From an uncultured bacterium (GTDB lineage Bacteria > Actinomycetota > Coriobacteriia > Coriobacteriales > Coriobacteriaceae): 21,237 nucleotides of DNA. Below, piece by piece: positions 1 through 7,035 of this stretch. Every line of letters begins with the position of its first letter. The stretch's first letter is position 1. Both the position numbers and the translations under genes were made by a program. The notes below the pieces were generated by a model that ran no database searches, was not told the DNA's origin, and worked only from the letters and a program-made list of their open reading frames with translations. The DNA is taken from contig CAJMRP010000021.1 of assembly GCA_905215765.1 (NCBI GenBank), positions 1-21,237 of the forward strand, in the 5' to 3' direction.

Positions 1-182
1 TCAACTCCGATGACCCCATCGCTTCCCGCATGAAGGTTTCCACCCTCATCGAGTCTCTCCCTGGTTATGGCAAGGCCAAGGCCGCCAAGATCATGGAGGA
101 GCTCGGTATCTCCGCTACCCGTCGCGTCCAGGGCCTCGGCGTCCGTCAGCGCGAGCAGCTCCTCGAGCAGCTGACCAAATAA
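1..182 (+). CDS. mihF: Integration host factor, actinobacterial type (mIHF), 3' part only
   Basis: This is the C-terminal 59 residues of a gene whose start lies before the window; the reading frame begins at base 3 and ends with TAA at 180-182. The visible protein contains KVSTLIESLPGYGKAKA, then KIMEELGISATRRVQGLG, then RQREQLL. This is the helix-turn-helix and S13-like DNA-binding core of the small actinobacterial integration host factor, a nucleoid protein that bends DNA and is unrelated to the alpha/beta IHF of enterobacteria. The LPGYGKAKA stretch is the helix-hairpin-helix-like part. The following gene, gmk, begins on the very next base, so the two are probably translated together. The mihF-gmk-rpoZ order is also known from other actinobacteria. 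The identity is solid; the missing N-terminus cannot be judged. Confidence 0.93.
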   Translation, partial: NSDDPIASRMKVSTLIESLPGYGKAKAAKIMEELGISATRRVQGLGVRQREQLLEQLTK

Positions 183-752
183 GTGAGCGCTCAGGATTCC
201 AAGCTCTTTGTGATTTCTGGACCGTCAGGCGCAGGGAAGGGTACGCTCGTCACTCGTGTGCGCGAGCGCCGCTCGAACCTGGGCCTGACGGTTTCGGCTA
301 CCACGCGAGCACCACGCAAAGGTGAGGTCGACGGCGTCAACTACTTTTTTCTGACGCGCGAGGAGTTCGACCGCCGCGTGGCAAACGGTGAGTTTGTTGA
401 GTGGGCCGAGGTCCACGGTAACTGCTACGGCACGTTGGTGAGCGAGGTCACATCCAAGCTCGCCTCTGGCGCATCTCTGATTTTGGAGATCGATGTCCAG
501 GGCGCCCTGCAGGTGAAGGAGCGTTTCCCCGAGGCCGTGCTGATCTTTATCAAGCCGCCTTCGCTTGAGGTGCTCCGCGAGCGTCTAGTCGGTCGCGGTA
601 CCGAGACGCCCGAGACGATTGAGCTGCGTATGGCAAACGCCGCCGATGAGCTTGCCCTTGCCGACCGCTACGACGACGTCGTGGTAAATGACGATCTCGA
701 CCGCGCGACCGATGAGCTCGTTCGCGTTCTCGATATGCATGAAAGGATCTGA
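183..752 (+). CDS. gmk: Guanylate kinase
   Basis: Guanylate kinase phosphorylates GMP to GDP with ATP in cytoplasmic purine metabolism. The 189-residue product has the usual bacterial length. It shows the P-loop GPSGAGKGT at residues 13-21, the GMP-binding stretch SATTRAPRKGEVDGVNYFF around 38-56, and the lid-region GRGTE..E..ELRMANA near 137-151. The GTG start at 183 follows the mihF TAA with no gap and has no strong Shine-Dalgarno sequence, which suggests translation coupled to mihF. The next in-frame alternative (GTG at 210) would begin only three codons before the P-loop, so 183 is preferred. A short gap of five bases leads to rpoZ. Gmk is often encoded beside rpoZ, which links nucleotide supply with RNA polymerase. 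Confidence 0.97.
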   Translation: MSAQDSKLFVISGPSGAGKGTLVTRVRERRSNLGLTVSATTRAPRKGEVDGVNYFFLTREEFDRRVANGEFVEWAEVHGNCYGTLVSEVTSKLASGASLILEIDVQGALQVKERFPEAVLIFIKPPSLEVLRERLVGRGTETPETIELRMANAADELALADRYDDVVVNDDLDRATDELVRVLDMHERI

Positions 753-757
753 GGTCC

Positions 758-1039
758 GTGTCCGTTGTAAAGCCTTGCATTGACGATCTTCTGGAGAAGA
801 CCGATCACAACCGCTTCCTGCTTGCTTCGCTTGCCTCCAAGCGCGCCTGCGACATCAATAGCATGCTGCGTGGCCAGCACAACCGCGTGCTTGCCGTCCA
901 GGATGTCGATGACATCACCATCGGGCTTTCCGGTGCCGATACCATTTCGATGGCTATGGACGAGATTGTCGACGGCGACATCTCTTACGACGAGGCCCGT
1001 TACGAGAAGGCGCTCGGCCACAAGGTTGCTGAAGCCTAA
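758..1039 (+). CDS. rpoZ: RNA polymerase omega subunit
   Basis: The 93-residue product is the omega subunit, which wraps the C-terminal tail of beta-prime and helps assemble RNA polymerase; in many bacteria it also forms part of a ppGpp site. The family core is visible as DHNRFLLASLASKRACDIN at residues 17-35, followed by SYDEARYEKALGHK near the C-terminus. The GTG start at 758 is preceded by GAGG (751-754), which overlaps the end of gmk. The TAA at 1037-1039 is followed directly by the ATG of thiI, so rpoZ and thiI are probably translationally coupled. Size and motif order match actinobacterial omega proteins. Nothing looks damaged. Confidence 0.95.
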   Translation: MSVVKPCIDDLLEKTDHNRFLLASLASKRACDINSMLRGQHNRVLAVQDVDDITIGLSGADTISMAMDEIVDGDISYDEARYEKALGHKVAEA

Positions 1040-2284
1040 ATGGCGGCTCGCGTCTGCCTGGTCCACTATCACGAGGTTGGACTGAAGGGTAAGAACCGCG
1101 CACATTTTGAGCATATCCTCATGGATAACATCAAGGCGGCCTTGGCCGCCTTTTCCGTGAATGCAGTGACTCGAATTTCCGGTTATATCCTCGTGACCTT
1201 TAACGAGCATCAGGCCGACGAGGCGGCGCGTGTCATTCGCACCGTTCCCGGTGTTGCTCGTGTGTCTTTGGCGTATCACACCAATCGCGACCCTCAGGAG
1301 TACTGTGCCGCCGCCGTGAAGGCGCTGCGCGAGTTTGGTTCCTTCGATTCGTTTAAGGTGCACGCCAAGCGCTCCAATACCGACTATGAGCTCACCTCGA
1401 TTGATATTAATCGTCAGGTGGGCGAGGTGCTGTGTGAGGCCTTCCCCGATAAAAAGGTTCAAATGCACGACCCCGATGCGATGGTGCACGTACTGGTGGT
1501 CCAGGGTAGCGTTTATGTGTACGCGCGCTCCGAGCGCGGCGTGGGCGGTCTGCCGGTTGGTTCTGCCGGCAAGGTCGTGACGCTGCTGTCGTCGGGTATC
1601 GATTCTCCGGTGGCGACCTGGATGCTCGCGCGTCGCGGCGCGGTGTGCGTGCCGGTGCATTTCTCCGGTCGTCCGCAGACGCCCGATACGAGCGAGTATT
1701 TGGTGCAGGACATCATCCGTGCGCTTGAGCCGGGTGTCCAGATCGGCCGCCTGTACGTGGTGCCGTTTGGCGACTGCCAGCGTGAGATTTCGGTCACCTG
1801 TCCCAGCAACCTGCGCGTGATCATGTATCGCCGCATTATGTATTCGGTTGCCGAGCGCATTGCACACATCGAGGGAGCCAAGGCCATCGTGACGGGCGAA
1901 TCGCTTGGACAGGTTGCCTCCCAAACGCTTGAGAATATCATGGCCGTCAACGAGGCCGTGAAGATCCCCGTGTTCCGTCCTCTCATCGGTTCGGACAAGC
2001 AGGAGATCATCGCGCGCGCCGAGGAGATCGGTACGTTCGATATCTCGACTGAGGCCGCTCCCGACTGCTGCACGCTGTTTATGCCTCGCCGTCCCGAGAC
2101 GCACGCTAAACTCGATGCCGTGCATGAGGCCTGGGAGTTGTTCGATCACGATGAGATGATCGAGCGCTTGCTCAAGCAGACCGAGTACATCGACTTCGAG
2201 AGCAACACGTATAAGGCCCCTAAGACCTTAAAACGCAAACATTCGGAGCTTGCTCCGCGTGAGATTTACCAAGATCACGAGTAA
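1040..2284 (+). CDS. thiI: tRNA 4-thiouridine synthetase ThiI (no rhodanese domain)
   Basis: ThiI adenylates uridine 8 of tRNA and transfers sulfur to it, giving 4-thiouridine. The 414-residue protein has an N-terminal ferredoxin-like region followed by a THUMP domain (about 60-165). The PP-loop SSGIDSPV is at 184-191, GESLGQVASQTLENI at 286-300, and the conserved PDCCTLFMPRRPETHA from residue 341. It ends without the C-terminal rhodanese domain of the enterobacterial enzyme, so it belongs to the short class common in Gram-positive bacteria, which receives sulfur from a separate cysteine desulfurase. No desulfurase gene is next to it here. Cysteines 343 and 344 are candidates for carrying sulfur. 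It starts directly after the rpoZ stop and is the last gene before a strong terminator. A role in thiamine thiazole synthesis is less likely without the rhodanese domain. Confidence 0.94.
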   Translation: MAARVCLVHYHEVGLKGKNRAHFEHILMDNIKAALAAFSVNAVTRISGYILVTFNEHQADEAARVIRTVPGVARVSLAYHTNRDPQEYCAAAVKALREFGSFDSFKVHAKRSNTDYELTSIDINRQVGEVLCEAFPDKKVQMHDPDAMVHVLVVQGSVYVYARSERGVGGLPVGSAGKVVTLLSSGIDSPVATWMLARRGAVCVPVHFSGRPQTPDTSEYLVQDIIRALEPGVQIGRLYVVPFGDCQREISVTCPSNLRVIMYRRIMYSVAERIAHIEGAKAIVTGESLGQVASQTLENIMAVNEAVKIPVFRPLIGSDKQEIIARAEEIGTFDISTEAAPDCCTLFMPRRPETHAKLDAVHEAWELFDHDEMIERLLKQTEYIDFESNTYKAPKTLKRKHSELAPREIYQDHE

Positions 2285-2296
2285 ATTTGTGCATAG

Positions 2297-2327
2297 ACCG
2301 ACGATGCGCCTGCATCGTCGGTTTTTT
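2297..2327 (+). terminator. Rho-independent terminator after thiI
   Basis: A perfect 10-base-pair stem (left arm 2298-2307, right arm 2312-2321, loop GCCT) is followed by six T residues at 2322-2327. It lies 13 bases after the thiI stop codon and closes the mihF-gmk-rpoZ-thiI operon. Confidence 0.93.
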
Positions 2328-2405
2328 GCTATCTGGGCATTTTGCGGCTAAGTGTTCATTTGCTGACGTGTGCCTGAATAAATGGACAGATTTGTGCATG
2401 GTTTT

Positions 2406-2440
2406 GGTCAGTTTTTGGTTTGACCGCAAAAACCGGTTTT
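2406..2440. promoter_or_regulatory. Cluster of dyads upstream of comEA
   Basis: The 170-base gap between the thiI terminator and comEA is AT-richer than its surroundings. It holds three overlapping symmetric elements: GGTCA at 2406-2410 with TGACC at 2421-2425 (10-base spacer); GTTTTTG at 2411-2417 with CAAAAAC at 2427-2433; and the perfect 12-base palindrome AAAACCGGTTTT at 2429-2440. The last ends 57 bases before the comEA start. These could be an operator for a competence regulator or a leader structure. I could not identify a clear -35/-10 pair nearby, so the transcription start is unknown. The function is inferred only from position and symmetry. Confidence 0.3.
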
Positions 2441-2497
2441 GGAGCGTGGCTGTTGCGGAACTCCTTTCCTGACACGATGGTGTTGGGAGGTTTTGCT

Positions 2498-3211
2498 ATG
2501 GCGCAGCGCGAACAACACGAACGGGTCAAACGGATGGACAGCTTGGCGGACAAGCTGTTCGGTCATAAGGCAGTGGTGATGGCGATACTGGTCGTCATTG
2601 CGATGGCGAGCGGACTGGCGATGGCGAACCTTGGCGGCGGTGCCGGTGGCGTGTCGTTTGAGCGCACTGATGGTTTGGGCTCGTTGGTGGAGCCGGGATC
2701 CGGTGATGCCTCGAGCGGAAAGACATCCGAAGGTTCTTCGACTAAGGCTTCTGCCGCGGCAGAGGTCTATGTCGATGTCGATGGCGCCGTTGTGTCGCCC
2801 GGTGTATATCGTCTCAAGGACGGCGCGCGGGTGGCTCAGGCGATTGATGCCGCCGGCGGGCTGGCGCCCGAGGCAGACGTTACGGGGCTCAATCGGGCAT
2901 CTAAGGTCGTCGATGGACAGAAGATTCACGTTCCAACGGTAGGGGAGCAGCAGGCGTCCATTGCGGAAGCCGGTGTTGATGGTGGGGCTTCCGCATCATC
3001 GGGTGTGAGTGGCGCAACAGGCCTAGTAAATATCAATACGGCAAGCGCGGCAGAGCTGCAGACGCTCTCGGGCGTCGGTCCCTCCATGGCACAGTCGATT
3101 ATCGATGAGCGTACAAAGAACGGTGCTTTTGCCTCGGTTGACGATCTGATGCGTGTGTCGGGAATCGGCGAGAAGAAGCTTGCCAAAATCAAAGATTGCA
3201 TCTGCGTATGA
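2498..3211 (+). CDS. comEA: ComEA-like competence DNA receptor
   Basis: ComEA binds incoming double-stranded DNA at the outer face of the membrane and passes it to the ComEC channel. I chose the ATG at 2498 because GGGAGG at 2485-2490 is well placed before it. That gives 237 residues; an in-frame ATG at 2477 and farther upstream starts lack such a site. One membrane segment lies at about residues 25-43 (core VVMAILVVIAMASGLAM). A Ser/Gly/Ala-rich linker follows, then an SLBB domain from about 89 (VYVDVDGAVVSPGVYRLKDG). The C-terminal tandem helix-hairpin-helix DNA-binding domain, from about 176, carries VNINTASAAELQTLSGVG and VSGIGEKKLAKIKD. The protein ends in Cys-Ile-Cys-Val, an odd close pair of cysteines. 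The stop codon overlaps the ATG of comEC, as expected for a co-translated uptake pair. Confidence 0.93.
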   Translation: MAQREQHERVKRMDSLADKLFGHKAVVMAILVVIAMASGLAMANLGGGAGGVSFERTDGLGSLVEPGSGDASSGKTSEGSSTKASAAAEVYVDVDGAVVSPGVYRLKDGARVAQAIDAAGGLAPEADVTGLNRASKVVDGQKIHVPTVGEQQASIAEAGVDGGASASSGVSGATGLVNINTASAAELQTLSGVGPSMAQSIIDERTKNGAFASVDDLMRVSGIGEKKLAKIKDCICV

Positions 3212-5511
3212 GTGCGACAGAGCGCGAGCATGTGATGCCTCCGCGGCCCTTGATGCCGTGGACGATGGCTCTGTGTGCCGGCGTGTGCATGAGCTGCGCC
3301 TTGGTGCTCAACGTGGCCGCTGATGTGCTGCTGAGGGAGCAGGCGCCGGCGGTCGGGCTGCTATGGGCCATTCCCGTTGCGGCGGCGGTATTCGTTGTGC
3401 TGGCTCAATTTTGTGCGCCGCTTGCTCCTTGGAAGCGGTGGCTGTATACCGCGTCCGTTGGTCTCGTGGCGGGAGCGGTCGTCTCGGCGTGGTGGGCTGT
3501 GGGCGCGCTTAACGCCTCGAAGGCGCTCGACGGTCGAGCGGCAAGCGGCCTCGAGTTTGTCGTGCAGGGTGATCCATCCATAAACGACGACGTGTATTCC
3601 TATACCTGCGAGGCACGCGCAGACGGTAAGAACTTGGCAACGGTTCGCCTATCGTGTGACCGCGAGCTCAAGGTCGGGGCGCACGTGCGTGTTATCGGTC
3701 GCGTTTCACGTTTTGAGAACGATGCGTATGGACGATCGCGCGTGCTCCGAGGCGAGGTGCGCAAGGTTAAAGCCGTTCGGATTGTGTCGGTCGATGAGGG
3801 CTCTCCGGGGCCGCTGCTTCGACTGCGAAATGGGCTGCTTGCGTCCATCGCGCCTGCGACCGACCCGGCGCGCGCGCTCATGGCCGGTGTCGTCTGCGGT
3901 CGTTCGGCCGAGCTGCGCGCCCAACCGGCGGGCGACTGGTTTTCGGTGACGGGGACGGCGCATCTTATCGCCGTCTCGGGCAGCCATTTGGCTATACTGG
4001 GGTTTGTAATCGAGGGTGTATTGCAAAAGACTCGGTGTTCGCGTGGTCTTCAGCGGGCGATATTGGCGATAACGCTTGTGGGCTACGCTGCCTTTACGGG
4101 CGCGTCTCCCTCGGCCGTGCGCGCGTGCTGCATGGTGTTCGCGACGCTTGTTGTAAACGGCGCGGGGCGTCGCCGGCACGGCGCATCGGCACTCTTCGTA
4201 ACCATGTCCATCTTTGTGCTACTGCGACCGACGGTGCTGTTCGAGATGGGCTTTCAGCTTTCATGTGCCAGCGTTTTAGCCATTCTGTGCTTTTGCCCCT
4301 ATGCGACCTACGCTTTGGGTGAGCTGCGTGTGCCATCGGGCGTCGCCAGCACGCTTTCCGTTACGCTGTGCTCGCAACTGGCGACTCTTCCCATTACCAT
4401 TCCCGCCTTCGGTACGTTCTCTCTCATTGCTCCACTGGCAAATGCGGTCATCGGTCCGGTGGTGAGCGTACTGCTTGCTGTGTCGATCGTGCTTGTTCCC
4501 TTTTCGCTCGTGGCGCCGTTGCGGACTTGGGCGCTCGTTGTGCCCATGATTGCCGCCCGTTGCGCACTGTTCTTCGAGCAGTTGTTTGCCGCCGTGCCGG
4601 GTGCATCCGTGAGCGTGCCGCCCGATAGCATGTGGATTTACCTAGTGCCGTGTGTGCTGGCGGTTCTGCTGGTCTGGTGGCCGCGTCCCCGCGCACGTCC
4701 TATGGCGGTGGGGCTTGCATGCCTGGTGCTCTTGGCTGCGATTCCGTACGTCTACTGGGATCGATTCGCGCCGCCTTCGGTGACGGTGCTCGATGTGGGC
4801 CAGGCGGATGCGATTCTTTTCCGCCAGGGCGACGCAGTAGCACTCGTCGACTGCGGGCTCGACGAGCGTGTGGTAGCGGCGTTGGTTCGCAATAACGTGC
4901 ACCATATCGATGCCGTCTTTGTGACGCATTGGGATGAGGACCACTGGGGTGGTCTGCCTGCCGTGCTCGAACGGTTTTCGGTCGGAACGATTGCCGTGGC
5001 GGCGGATGCGCTGGAGGATGCACCTGCCGAGGTATTGAACCGACCTGGCGTTGAGTATCGGCAGGTGCGCCGTGGGGATACGGTCGACATCGGCTCATTT
5101 TGCGCCCGCGTGATGTGGCCATTCGAGTCCGTGGATGGCGAGGGAAATGAGGACTCGCTTGTCCTGCTGCTCTCTTATGTTCAGGAAGGCAAGGGCCTGC
5201 GTATGCTCCTCACCGGTGATGCCGAGCTCGACCAAGAACGGGAATTCGTGCAGGAGGTGGGGGATATTGATGTACTTAAACTTGGGCATCACGGCTCTAA
5301 GGTTTCAGTCGATGACGAGTTGCTGGACGTCCTGAAGCCTGAGCTTTCCCTCGCGAGCGCGGGCGAGGGGAATCGATACGGCCATCCGTCCGATGCCTGC
5401 ATCGATGCCGTGAAGGAAGCGGGCGGTGTGTTCGCGTGCACTATCGAACACGGCGACATTACCGTCACGCCAACTGCGAATGGCTTTGCGATGCGATGCC
5501 AGCGACCGTGA
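3208..5511 (+). CDS. comEC: ComEC/Rec2 family DNA uptake channel
   Basis: ComEC forms the inner-membrane channel through which single-stranded DNA enters during natural transformation. I chose the ATG at 3208, which overlaps the comEA stop in ATGA, giving 767 residues, a usual full length. Two to three N-terminal membrane segments (about 17-100) are followed by an OB-like soluble part (about 115-195). The competence domain shows AHLIAVSGSH at 251-260, GASPSAVRA at 298-306 and FEMGFQLSCASVLAI at 345-359, with many hydrophobic helices to about 515. The C-terminal metallo-beta-lactamase-like domain has VLDVGQADA at 528-536, THWDEDH at 573-579, TGDAE at 669-673 and GHHGSK at 693-698. These metal-ligand motifs are intact, so nuclease activity is plausible. 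The gene is unbroken, consistent with a working DNA uptake route, though other competence genes are not in this window. Confidence 0.95.
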   Translation: MSATEREHVMPPRPLMPWTMALCAGVCMSCALVLNVAADVLLREQAPAVGLLWAIPVAAAVFVVLAQFCAPLAPWKRWLYTASVGLVAGAVVSAWWAVGALNASKALDGRAASGLEFVVQGDPSINDDVYSYTCEARADGKNLATVRLSCDRELKVGAHVRVIGRVSRFENDAYGRSRVLRGEVRKVKAVRIVSVDEGSPGPLLRLRNGLLASIAPATDPARALMAGVVCGRSAELRAQPAGDWFSVTGTAHLIAVSGSHLAILGFVIEGVLQKTRCSRGLQRAILAITLVGYAAFTGASPSAVRACCMVFATLVVNGAGRRRHGASALFVTMSIFVLLRPTVLFEMGFQLSCASVLAILCFCPYATYALGELRVPSGVASTLSVTLCSQLATLPITIPAFGTFSLIAPLANAVIGPVVSVLLAVSIVLVPFSLVAPLRTWALVVPMIAARCALFFEQLFAAVPGASVSVPPDSMWIYLVPCVLAVLLVWWPRPRARPMAVGLACLVLLAAIPYVYWDRFAPPSVTVLDVGQADAILFRQGDAVALVDCGLDERVVAALVRNNVHHIDAVFVTHWDEDHWGGLPAVLERFSVGTIAVAADALEDAPAEVLNRPGVEYRQVRRGDTVDIGSFCARVMWPFESVDGEGNEDSLVLLLSYVQEGKGLRMLLTGDAELDQEREFVQEVGDIDVLKLGHHGSKVSVDDELLDVLKPELSLASAGEGNRYGHPSDACIDAVKEAGGVFACTIEHGDITVTPTANGFAMRCQRP

Positions 5512-5519
5512 TGACGTCG

Positions 5520-5549
5520 TTGGCGTGTGGTGGGCCCCTGGGCTAGAAT
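5520..5549 (+). promoter_or_regulatory. Candidate promoter of holA
   Basis: TTGGCG at 5520-5525 and TAGAAT at 5544-5549 are separated by 18 bases, a fair match to a housekeeping -35/-10 pair. The -10 ends 40 bases before the chosen holA start. The element begins just after the comEC stop, so holA need not depend on comEC transcription. No terminator was seen between comEC and this site. Confidence 0.55.
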
Positions 5550-5589
5550 GGCACGGAACGAATACGAAGGCCTGCGGGAGGGGAGCGCA

Positions 5590-6552
5590 ATGTCCGAAAC
5601 CGGTCTGCTGCCGGCATATCTGATCGTCGGTACCGACGGAGTCAAGCGCGATCACGCCGTCTCGCGTATGAAAGCGCGTCTGGAAAAGACGGGCATGGTC
5701 GAGTTCAACCTCGACGAGCGCGACATGACCAAAGACCCCGATATCGAGTCGATTATTGGATCGCTCAACACCTTTCCCATGGGCAGCGAGTTTCGCCTGG
5801 TAATCCTTGACGGCTGCTCAAAACTCGCCAAAGCGATCTCCGAGCCGCTTGTCGACTATCTGGCGAGTCCCAGCCCCACGACGGTTTGCCTCATCATCGC
5901 CGACTCGCTTGCCAAGAACACGCGCCTGTATAAGGCGATCGCCAAGATCGACAAGAAGGCCGTGATCGATTGCTCCGGCACCAAGCGCTGGGAGCTTCCG
6001 CGCCGCGTGCAGCAGATGGCGACGCAGCACGGCAAGTCGATCTCGACGGCGGCCGCCGAGGAGCTCGTCTCGCGTTCGGGTGAAAACACTCGTATGCTCG
6101 ATAACGACTTGGCTAAGCTCGCCCAGATGGTCGAGGCGCCCCAGATTGAGCTTGCCGACGTTGAGCGCTTGATTGTACGTACGGCCGAGGTTCAACCCTG
6201 GGACTTTCTCAATGCAGTCTCGGCCCGTGACATGCGCCGCTCGCTCGCGCTCTTCAATCTACTGCCCGCCAAGAGCTACGTGTGGACTTACACATTGTTG
6301 TGCGGCCGCATTCGCGAGCTTATCGTTGCCAAGGCGCTCGATGCGCGCGGACAGGGTCGTGAGCTGGCCGCAACGCTCAAGCTCCAGTCCTGGCAGGTCA
6401 AGAATCACCTGACCTGGGCACGTCGCTTTTCGATGGCAGAGCTCGTCGCAGCGCTCGAGGGCGCCGTTGATGTGGAGCTCGCGCTCAAGGGTTCGGCCGA
6501 TTCTGAGACCGCGCTTTTGCTCTGGATTACGAACATCTTGAGAAAATCGTGA
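5590..6552 (+). CDS. holA: DNA polymerase III delta subunit
   Basis: HolA is the delta subunit of the clamp loader; it opens the beta sliding clamp for loading at primed DNA. The frame is open from a GTG at 5527, but that start lies before the candidate -10 element. The ATG at 5590 is preceded by GGGAGGGGAG (5575-5584), so it is preferred and gives 320 residues. The N-terminal AAA-like fold begins with LLPAYLIVGTDGVKRDHAV, and VVILDG-like FRLVILDGCSKLAK lies near 65-80. The C-terminal collar domain has WDFLNAVSARDMRRSLALF and QSWQVKNHLTWARRFS. Delta has no working P-loop and none is seen here. The gene is followed by rpsT and lepA, a neighbourhood common to many Gram-positive genomes, which supports the assignment. 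Confidence 0.92.
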   Translation: MSETGLLPAYLIVGTDGVKRDHAVSRMKARLEKTGMVEFNLDERDMTKDPDIESIIGSLNTFPMGSEFRLVILDGCSKLAKAISEPLVDYLASPSPTTVCLIIADSLAKNTRLYKAIAKIDKKAVIDCSGTKRWELPRRVQQMATQHGKSISTAAAEELVSRSGENTRMLDNDLAKLAQMVEAPQIELADVERLIVRTAEVQPWDFLNAVSARDMRRSLALFNLLPAKSYVWTYTLLCGRIRELIVAKALDARGQGRELAATLKLQSWQVKNHLTWARRFSMAELVAALEGAVDVELALKGSADSETALLLWITNILRKS

Positions 6553-6601
6553 TGATACCTGCCTATTTGACAAATTCGTTCTATCCCTTTGAGGGGGAGC
6601 G

Positions 6602-6610
6602 TGCTATAGT
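6602..6610 (+). promoter_or_regulatory. Candidate extended -10 promoter of rpsT
   Basis: TGC followed by TATAGT (6605-6610) makes an extended -10 element 75 bases before the rpsT start. No good -35 lies 16 to 18 bases upstream. A consensus TTGACA occurs at 6567-6572, but 32 bases separate it from the -10, too far for one promoter. Confidence 0.5.
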
Positions 6611-6615
6611 AGGCG

Positions 6616-6680
6616 CTTGCATGACCTCACCGTGTCTCAGAGGTGTCATACATTTTTTGCAAGGAACTCGAAAGGAACTC
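6616..6680 (+). promoter_or_regulatory. Structured 5' leader of rpsT with repeated Shine-Dalgarno sequence
   Basis: CTTGCA at 6616-6621 can pair perfectly with TGCAAG at 6658-6663. Inside this lies a hairpin in which 6622-6628 pairs with 6640-6648 around a two-base bulge, followed by six T residues at 6653-6658. The outer helix covers the beginning of the first of two copies of AAGGAACTC (6661-6669 and 6672-6680). Only the second copy is at a normal distance from the GTG start. The arrangement could be an attenuator or a binding site for S20, which represses its own translation in Escherichia coli. Pairing was found by eye; energy and conservation were not tested. Confidence 0.4.
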
Positions 6681-6685
6681 CAGAA

Positions 6686-6952
6686 GTGGCAAACATCAAG
6701 TCTCAGAAGAAGCGTATCCGCACCAATGAGGCAGCTCGCATGCGTAACAAGGCTGTCAAGTCCGAGCTCAAGACGCTGACCAAGCACGTCCAGTCCGCCG
6801 TCGCCGAGGGCGACGCCGAGAAGGCCCAGGCTGCCCTCAAGACCGTCACCAAGCGTCTCGACATGGCTGCCGCCAAGCATGTTATCCACAAGAACCAGGC
6901 TTCCAACCGCAAGTCCGGTCTTGCCAAGCTCGTGAACAGCATCAACGCCTAA
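6686..6952 (+). CDS. rpsT: 30S ribosomal protein S20
   Basis: S20 is a small primary binding protein of 16S rRNA that helps fold the 5' domain of the 30S subunit. The 88-residue product begins MANIKSQKKRIRTNEAARMR, the standard S20 N-terminus, and contains MAAAKHVIHKNQASNRKSGLA near the end, both rich in lysine and arginine. The frame is open from an ATG at 6617, but the homology starts at the GTG at 6686, which has AAGGA nine bases upstream, so that start is chosen. The codons are strongly biased to C-ending forms, as expected for a highly expressed gene. It has its own promoter candidate, a structured leader and a strong terminator, so it is probably mainly monocistronic between holA and lepA. 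Confidence 0.97.
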   Translation: MANIKSQKKRIRTNEAARMRNKAVKSELKTLTKHVQSAVAEGDAEKAQAALKTVTKRLDMAAAKHVIHKNQASNRKSGLAKLVNSINA

Positions 6953-6986
6953 GTTGTAAATTTCACACCAAACAGATTACGCGCAT

Positions 6987-7023
6987 AAATGGAGCCTGTT
7001 TTATGGAACAGGCTCCATTTTTT
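6987..7023 (+). terminator. Rho-independent terminator after rpsT
   Basis: A perfect 12-base-pair stem (6989-7000 with 7007-7018, loop TTATGG) ends in a run of six T residues at 7018-7023. It starts about 35 bases after the rpsT stop and ends only 12 bases before the candidate lepA -10 element. It therefore separates rpsT from lepA transcription. Confidence 0.95.
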
Positions 7024-7035
7024 GTACCGCTCGGG

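Noticed and set aside
668..2149. 493-codon minus-strand frame opposite gmk, rpoZ and thiI
   Set aside because: Covers three well-supported plus-strand genes; no independent evidence of coding.
2428..2440. AAAA-N5-TTTT resembling a ComK box upstream of comEA
   Set aside because: ComK is known from Bacillus and relatives and boxes act in pairs; a single match in an AT-rich gap is expected by chance. The dyad itself is kept as a finding.
3196..3207. comEC starting at TTG 3196
   Set aside because: ATG 3208 overlaps the comEA stop in the standard ATGA arrangement and is the simpler choice.
5527..5589. Longer holA starting at GTG 5527
   Set aside because: That start overlaps the candidate -10 and lacks a ribosome site; ATG 5590 has GGGAGGGGAG before it.
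6567..6572. Consensus TTGACA as the -35 of the rpsT promoter
   Set aside because: It is 32 bases from the TATAGT -10, and no -10 is seen at 16 to 18 bases. It may be a chance match or belong to an unseen promoter.
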